This document shows, one piece after another, positions 59,443 through 64,000 of a stretch of DNA of 64,000 nt. Both the position numbers and the translations under genes were made by a program. Source of the DNA: Roseobacter fucihabitans (GTDB lineage: Bacteria; Pseudomonadota; Alphaproteobacteria; Rhodobacterales; Rhodobacteraceae); assembly GCF_014337925.2 (NCBI RefSeq), contig NZ_CP143423.1, forward strand, positions 2,758,501-2,822,500, in the 5' to 3' direction. How positions within the stretch are numbered: the stretch's first letter is position 1; every line of letters starts with the position of its first letter. The notes below the pieces were generated by a model, which saw only the letters and a list, made by a program, of their open reading frames with translations, was not told where the DNA came from and ran no database searches.

Positions 59443-59730
59443 TTACTGTAGTGACTGAGCTTTAATTCGGCTGACAAGGTCAGCGTCATCGACGAAGTCG
59501 TCAAGGAATTCATGCCAGGTTTTGGTGGTGATACGAGCGGCTCGGATCATGTCCGTCAGTTCTTTCTCCCCGTCCTCTTTCAGTGCGGAGATTGTTTCGT
59601 GGGGTCCGAGGTAAACGCTCACGATGTTGGCATAGGTCAGGTTGTCGTCGTTGGAGATGATCGCTTCGGGAAGCGCGACATCTTCGTTCAGCATTTTGGC
59701 GACGTAGTCGATGGTGCAGACATGGATCAC
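59443..59730 (-). CDS. IS66-associated small accessory protein
   Basis: This 95-residue frame starts at a GTG, eight bases after the tnpC stop. The product (IHVCTIDYVAKMLNED..., LTYANIVSVYLGPHETISAL, WHEFLDDFVDDADLVSRIKAQ) has the look of the small protein often found downstream of tnpC in IS66 elements of Rhodobacterales. The function is unknown. Intact, unlike the transposase genes next to it. Confidence 0.65.
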   Translation of the reverse strand: MIHVCTIDYVAKMLNEDVALPEAIISNDDNLTYANIVSVYLGPHETISALKEDGEKELTDMIRAARITTKTWHEFLDDFVDDADLVSRIKAQSLQ

Positions 59731-59738
59731 CGCAGCCC

Positions 59739-60091
59739 TCAAGCGGCTTCGGGATGGGCAGCAGCCAGCGGCTCCCAATTCCACGTGAGCAATTCATCGA
59801 GCCGGTTGATCTTGTGATCGTGGATGCGGTTCAGGATGTCAGCGAGACAGGCCAACGGATCGCGACCCCTCTCGGCAGATTTGCCTTGCAAATCGCCTGT
59901 CGGGCAATGGTTGAGCTTGGCGGTTTCGATGATGGTCATCGCGCGCGCGAGGGTTTCCGCGCCGGTGTCGGCCCCTGCAAATAGCCAATTCTTCCGCCCT
60001 ATTCCAATCGGACGCAGAGCCCGCTCAGCGGGATTGTTGTCGATTGCGACGCGGCCATCGGACAGGAACGATTTGAAGGTCCGCATTGGCT
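59739..60091 (-). pseudogene. IS66 transposase TnpC, C-terminal part
   Basis: It carries MRTFKSFLSDGRVAIDNNPAERALRP..., FAGADTGAETLARAMTIIETAKLN, then copy 7, then the terminal part DPLACLADILNRIHDHKINRLDELLTWNW, typical of the IS66 DDE transposase end. It continues from the part at 61705-63189 across the IS1182 element. Rejoining the two parts at the GGCT target repeat leaves a one-base frame offset, so further decay may be present. Confidence 0.85.
59868..59909 (-). repeat. miniature hairpin element, copy 7 (42 nt)
   Basis: In element orientation: CATTGCCCGACAG, GC, stem GATTTGC-AAG-GCAAATC, TGCC, GAGAGG. It sits in tnpC after TAKLN; removal restores AKLN-GRDPLACLAD. The exact right edge is uncertain by one G. 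Confidence 0.85.
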
Positions 60092-60730
60092 GATTCTGTG
60101 GAAAAACAACGTGTTGCGAGCGCAGGAAGTGGTGATCTAAATGGAGCGCGAGCGCCTTTCTTATCAGGCTTTTTGCATTTGCTGCGGTGCAGGAAAGATC
60201 TTGGCGAGTTTGCGGAGGTTTTGGGCGGTGGCGGCGAGCAGGAATTCGTCATTTGCGCCGCATGGGCCACGTAATCGGGGACGTCCCAGCCCGAGGATGC
60301 GTTTGAGATGCGCGAAGAGCATCTCAACTTTCTTGCGCAGCCGCATTGAGATTGCGTATTGCTTGGTCTTGGCAATGTCGCGGGCGACCTGACGGGCGTC
60401 TTCATGTTCTTCGCGGGTAATTTTTCGCGCATCAGCATTCGGGCAGCATTGCATTTCTGACAGACAGGCCTGACACGTCTGTTTAAGGGCCTTATACTTG
60501 GCGACGCCTTTGCCGGTTGGCCCACGATTTGGGTCAGAATAGTTGCGCCGGAATTGCTTGAGCGGCTCGCCTTCCGGGCAGATGTATTGGTTATTCTCCG
60601 CATCCCATTCAAAGTCCGCGCAAGACCATGTGCCATCCGTGCGGCTCGCTTTATCCATAACCGGAATGTGCGGTTCGATCTTGCGATCAACCAACCACCC
60701 GAGCATCGGGCCGGAACCGTAAGCTGTGTC

Positions 60731-60770
60731 CATTGCCCGGCAGTTGATTGCAAAGCAATCAATGAGAGGG
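60731..60770 (+). repeat. miniature hairpin element, copy 8 (40 nt)
   Basis: CATTGCCCGGCAG, stem TTGATTGC-AAA-GCAATCAA, TGAGAGGG; inverted relative to the IS1182 transposase. Removal joins EWIIA to DTAYGSGP, directly at a conserved catalytic Asp. Confidence 0.88.
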
Positions 60771-61403
60771 GGCGATAATCCATTCGGGATGCAGATCGAA
60801 CGTGTCTTTGACCCGATCCAACATTGAGCGCACAGACCCGACTTCTGCTTGCCGGATTGATCGTCTGGCCTCCACATCGACGATCACGGCATGATCCGTG
60901 TCGATCAGGTAATTGGTGGAATAACTGAAGAACGCAGGGCCTTTACGGGCTGCCGTCCATTGGCTTGCAGGATCAGAATGGGACGTGAACTTGGGTTCAA
61001 CCTCAGATGCTGCGCCAAAAGCTGCGTTATCCAAGACATCAAGATACTCCTTCACGGCACGCGGCGCATCGTTTGGATCGATGGCATTATGGTCCCAATC
61101 TTCCTTCGGCGTCGCGTTTTGTTTGTTCGCATCTGCCTCGATCAAACTGGCGTCTGCCGCAAGGCGCTGGCCACTCACCAAGCCATCCGCGATGCACCGA
61201 GCTACGGTCTTCTCGAACAGGTGTCGCAACAATGCACTCTCCCGGAAACGCCCATGCCGGTTCTTGGAGAACGTCGAGTGGTTCGGCACCGGATCAGATA
61301 GATCGAGGCGGCAAAACCAACGATACGCCAGTTTCAAATGCACCTCTTCACAAAGACGGCGCTCCGAGCGGATGCCAGAACAATAGCCCACGAGCAGCAT
61401 GCG

Positions 61404-61440
61404 CCCTCTCATGCATGTAAACATGCACTGCCGGGTAATA
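61404..61440 (-). repeat. miniature hairpin element, copy 9 (37 nt)
   Basis: In element orientation: TATTACCCGGCAG, stem TGCATGT-TT-ACATGCA, TGAGAGGG. It lies between ATC and CGC of the IS1182 transposase; removal joins PELLI to RMLLVGYCSG. Confidence 0.88.
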
Positions 61441-62247
61441 GATCAGCAGTTCTGGGTCGATGGACGGGCGGCCAGTGTGGCTATAAAAGTCCGCTAGGTA
61501 TTGGCGGATGTCGCTTAGATCAACGAACCTATCAATTGACCGCAGCAGGTGATCTTGGGGCACATGATCGTCAATCGAGAACTCGTAAAACAGCGCGCCT
61601 TGTGCTTCTTGCTTTGGTCCCAGCATCGAAATCACCCCCGTTGCTAAGGAAAATTGAATCAGCGAATAGCCACCCGATCAAGCAAGAGTTTTTCAACAGA
61701 ATCGGCTCAGACCGTATCTGAAGGCTCTGGTCAGATCACTCTTGCCCGGAATGCACAGAAGCTGCTGCTCGGACCAGGCAAAGAAGGCCACAATCTTTGG
61801 CTGGCTCAGCTTTTGACGCGCGGCCATGCGGACGTCGGCTGGCTGGCCGTTGGTGTCGCGCTCGATGTCGTGGAGTTTGCCGATCCTGTCGAGGGCCTCG
61901 TGGGCGATATCGGACTTGGTCGAGGTCCGAAAATCGTGGAAATCGCGCCGCAGGCAGGGCCAGCAGGCCGCCTCCCGCAAACGCGGCACACCACCCGGTT
62001 CAGGCGCGTAAAGCTTGGCATAGCCTTTGTAGCCGTCGGCTTGGAGGATGCTGCGGGCATCTGCCAGATGGGTCAGGACATGCTCTTCCTTCCAGTCTGG
62101 CGCAAACCGATAGACAGCGCCGGGCGGTGCGCCCCCCGCCCAAGGACGTTGGTCCTGCACACAGGCCCGGATCCGGCCTTGCTTGACACCTTTGCCAGGT
62201 CCTTTGTCGCGCCTTGAACGATCCGGCACCCGGATCGGCGTGTCATC

Positions 62248-62288
62248 CACTGGCTGGCAGGGCATTGCGCAGCAATCTGCCGAGAGGG
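62248..62288 (+). repeat. miniature hairpin element, copy 10 (41 nt)
   Basis: CACTGGCTGGCAG, GGC, stem ATTGC-GCA-GCAAT, CTGCC, GAGAGGG; inverted relative to tnpC. Removal joins GSDLLHA to DDTPIRV, next to the catalytic Asp pair. Confidence 0.87.
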
Positions 62289-62366
62289 GGCGTGCAGCAG
62301 ATCGCTGCCCATGATGTGCGCCTCGATCCGTTCAATAATGGGCGACAGTGTTTTCATGGCACGGCC

Positions 62367-62439
62367 ACCCTGGGCTGCGCCCGTTCACACCTCAGACTGT
62401 CCCCCGGGACAGCCCGTAGCTTCGCGAACCGGTGCTCAC
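62367..62439. repeat. 73-base structured insert of a different kind in tnpC
   Basis: After tnpC codons TLVGW and before GRAMKTLS there are 73 extra bases (about 70 net) with a stop codon. They contain the palindrome CTGTCCCCCGGGACAG (62397-62412 area) and a GC-rich second arm. They do not share the CATTGCCCGGCAG / GAGAGGG ends of the other inserts. Confidence 0.6.
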
Positions 62440-63117
62440 CCAGCCGACCAGCGTGGTTTCGGGAATGTCGCCCCCCATACGCGCAAAGATCTCATGCTGG
62501 CGATATAACGGAAGGTGATCGTCGAACTTCGACACCCGCTGAGCGACGGGCGATGCCTGCATCGCCAAGAGGGGCACATGCGCCAGCAGGTCTGGCCCTG
62601 CCATGCTGCCCGGGATCGGACGGCCTGGCGCGGGCTCCTGCACCATCTTTTCGCAACGACGGCAGGATTTCCTGATCCGGACGATCTGCACAACCTTCAT
62701 CCGTGCGGCGATCATGTCGAGAAGTTCGCTGACATCCTCGCCCACGACGCGCAGATCGCCACCACAGTCGGGGCAGCACGTGCCCGGATCAAGCTCACGG
62801 CGTTCTCGCAGGGTCACCTTCGACACACGCGGGCAGCGGCGCAAAACGGGCGCGCAGGGCTCATCAGCGGCCGGTGCGTCCTGACCTTCGTCGATCATCG
62901 CGTCATCGTCTTCGGCCACGGCGACCAGCAGGTCTTCGAGCGCCGGTTCCAGCTGCTTGATCTTCTCTGAGGATTTGCCAAAAGCCAGTTTCTGGAGTTT
63001 GGCGATCCGCAGCCGAAGGGCCTGAACCGGTTGATCGTGGACCCGCAAGGTCGCTGTGATCCTGGCGTTCTCTGCCTGCAATTCCGCGATCATCGCCTTC
63101 AAAACAGCGGGATCATC

Positions 63118-63162
63118 CGTTTGCCCGGCAGGGCATTGCGCGAAGCCAATATCCCGAGAGGG
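63118..63162 (+). repeat. miniature hairpin element, copy 11 (about 45 nt)
   Basis: CGTTTGCCCGGCAG, core GGGCATTG...CAATATCCC (imperfect stem), GAGAGGG; inverted relative to tnpC. Removal joins PAENLS to DDPAVLKAM. It is the most irregular copy, and its edges are uncertain by two bases. Confidence 0.75.
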
Positions 63163-63251
63163 GGAGAGGTTTTCAGCAGGTTTCGACAGGCGTCTGATTA
63201 CCAGAAAGCAGGCCAAAGCACCATATAAATAACGCAAATACAGACGCAAAA

Positions 63252-63685
63252 TCACCCCACACGCGCAGGCGGAGCCCCCCCAATCCAGACGCCGCCAGTC
63301 GATCGAGCATCGCGAGCTGCGCTGACGTCATCCGCACAGCCCCGTCTTGGGCGCTTGGCCACGGGAAACGGCAACGTTCCAGCACCTTGTAACAGAGACA
63401 AAAGCCCTGGCCATCCCAATACAGCAGCTTGATCCGATCCCCACGCCGCCCCCGGAACGCAAACACGGCACCACTGGCAGGCTTCTGCCGCCACGCGTAA
63501 ATTTGTTGTCGCCTTATCTCATGGCGCTGCGCCACCTGTGTAACGCTCGCCCCACCAACCCCAACCGACATGACAATCTCGAGCTTGTGATCACCATGCC
63601 AGAAGCGTCGTCGCTCAGCCCCAATAAGTTCACCACAAATCACAAATCCCGCATAAAAGACGTCGCTAATGACGTCTTTAAACAC
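63252..63685 (-). pseudogene. fused remnant of IS66 tnpA and tnpB
   Basis: The frame begins with a TnpA-like helix-turn-helix (ERRRFWHGDHKLEIVMSVGV..., VTQVAQRHEIRRQQIYAWRQK) and passes directly into the TnpB core (VFAFRGRRGDRIKLLYWDGQGFCL... FPWPSAQDGAVRMTSAQLAML). An internal deletion has joined the two genes in frame. A further frameshift near 63296 moves the TnpB tail (IDWRRLDWGAPPARVG) into another frame ending at 63252. Confidence 0.75.
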
Positions 63686-63925
63686 ATCTCTCAGATCATC
63701 GCGTCGTTATCAGGCAGGCCGTGCCAATCGAGCGGTTGCGCAAAGAGGCTACAATCCACCAGCTTTCGCAGTTAGGTTTCACCGATCACATGGTGTTGGA
63801 ATAAGGGCGGCAGTTCTACCTTCTCATGTCCCGGAGATTTGCAATCCCAGCATCAACTGCCTGAGATATCCAAGCAACTGCGAGTTGCCACCGGTTGAGG
63901 TGTAACTCGAAAAAACCCACATGGC
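63686..63925. other. region between IS66 remnant and the right-edge gene
   Basis: No gene is supported in 240 bases. AGCGGTTGCG near 63729 partly resembles the inverse of a sequence near 59431 (CGCAACCGCT), which might be the two IS66 termini, but no target duplication could be confirmed. Confidence 0.35.
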
Positions 63926-64000
63926 TTATGTAATTTCGTCGTCTTTCTGGCCTTTGATGAAGACGTCTACGGCAATGGTACGCATGGGTCGACCCGCTTT
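63926..64000 (-). CDS. C-terminal end of a protein, 5' part beyond window
   Basis: The last 24 codons of a leftward frame entering from the right edge: KAGRPMRTIAVDVFIKGQKD and DEIT, then TAA. Too short to identify. It may also be chance. Confidence 0.3.
   Translation of the reverse strand, partial: KAGRPMRTIAVDVFIKGQKDDEIT

Larger units (their letters stand above)
60164..61635 (-). pseudogene. IS1182-family transposase interrupted by two hairpin elements
   Basis: When copies 9 and 8 are skipped, the gene reads continuously for about 460 residues: MLGPKQEAQGALFYEFSI... SIDPELLI | RMLLVGYCSGIRSERRLCEE ... LVSGQRLAADASLIEADANK (DDE region) ... DLHPEWIIA | DTAYGSGPMLGWLVDRKIEP ... KVEMLFAHLKRILGL ... 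PQQMQKA. No other stop or frameshift is seen. As it stands, the frame shifts at both inserts (37 and 40 bases). Confidence 0.88.
60092..61704 (-). mobile_element. IS1182-family insertion sequence inside IS66 tnpC
   Basis: The termini are GATTCTGTGGAAAAAC (60092) and the inverse of GATTCTGTTGAAAAAC (61704), 15 of 16 matching. The four-base target repeat GGCT is at 60088-60091 and 61705-61708. It is 1613 bp long with one transposase gene that contains two hairpin elements (77 bases together). Confidence 0.88.
61705..63189 (-). pseudogene. IS66 transposase TnpC, N-terminal and middle part
   Basis: Leftward it reads LSKPAENLS | DDPAVLKAMIAELQAENARI ... (leucine zipper) ... CCPDCGGDLR and CRRCEKM (zinc motif) ... 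LPLYRQHEIFARMGGDIPET TLVGW | 73-base insert | GRAMKTLSPIIERIEAHIMG SDLLHA | DDTPIRVPDRSRR ... FAPDWKEEHVLTHLADARSI ... FRYGLS. Three inserts break it: copy 11 near the start, a different 73-base insert and copy 10 beside the first catalytic Asp-Asp pair. The start codon is unclear (CTG at the usual ATG place). Confidence 0.85.
59443..63685 (-). mobile_element. IS66-family element, broken by an IS1182 insertion and small inserts
   Basis: In leftward order it contains a tnpA/tnpB remnant (63252-63685), tnpC in two parts (61705-63189 and 59739-60091) and the accessory gene. The limits given are those of recognised genes; the real ends lie outside and no terminal repeat pair was matched. tnpC carries three hairpin elements and a separate 73-base insert, besides the 1.6-kb IS1182. 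Confidence 0.75.

Overview
This window reads as chromosome from a marine Roseobacter-group alphaproteobacterium (Rhodobacterales). The evidence is the combination of a DMSP lyase DddP, a VPLPA-CTERM protein, rhizobial/roseobacter-type rhamnose genes (rhaDI / rhaRSTPQUK), the yajC-secDF-ccmABCDG neighbourhood, an OmpR-independent FliG of roseobacter type, TRAP transporters and high-GC coding sequence. No rRNA, tRNA, CRISPR array or prophage was recognised.

Layout. 1-1253 is the front part of a DUF4157 (eCIS core domain) protein running off the left edge. 1963-3627 is the periplasmic glucan protein OpgG. 3916-14621 is a complete L-rhamnose system: rhaI and rhaD leave leftward from a shared operator region, and rhaRSTPQUK leave rightward with ATGA-type overlaps. 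An IS3-family element (14603-15879) has landed two codons before the original rhaK stop. 16028-19059 is a Glu/Asp-type ABC importer, next to a LysR regulator, a D-cysteine desulfhydrase/L-cysteate sulfo-lyase homologue and an Asp/Glu racemase (19390-22216). glnB-glnA follow (22596-24381), then a decayed IS5-family element (24579-25441), a DUF900 hydrolase, dddP, a VPLPA-CTERM protein, an alpha/beta hydrolase-OsmC fusion, two small secreted-protein genes each broken by an in-frame TAA, bioY, purB, fliG, acnA, the ccm cluster, secDF-yajC, a TPP-riboswitch-controlled thiamine-precursor importer, and a TRAP transporter with a DUF1445 protein and LysR regulator. From about 57.4 kb the window turns into accessory DNA: an unrecognised 496-residue protein whose N-terminus resembles the low-complexity part of DUF4157 proteins, then an IS66-family element (about 59.4-63.7 kb) split by an IS1182-family element (60092-61704).

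Main discovery. Eleven copies of a tiny (36-45 nt) hairpin element sit inside the transposase genes, and none was found anywhere else in the window. Each copy begins with a version of CATTGCCCGGCAG and ends with GAGAGGG, around a variable but self-complementary core. Five copies lie in the single IS3 orfB, one in the IS5 transposase, two in the IS1182 transposase and three in the IS66 tnpC. Computationally removing them restores the transposase reading frames at nearly every site. The stems covary between copies, orientation is mixed, no target duplication is seen, and the left flank is usually ATC or GTC. I do not recognise this as a named family. It could be a REP/HUH-type single-strand parasite of insertion sequences, a transposase-inactivating device, or something excised precisely at the DNA or RNA level.

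How the genes work together. The rhamnose genes form one uptake and degradation pathway (ABC import, mutarotation, isomerisation, phosphorylation, then a fused aldolase/dehydrogenase) under a DeoR-type regulator. The 16-22 kb block looks like uptake and breakdown of an acidic, possibly sulfonated, amino acid. secDF-yajC and ccmABCDG supply protein export and cytochrome c maturation. The riboswitch operon brings in a thiamine precursor when thiamine pyrophosphate is low.
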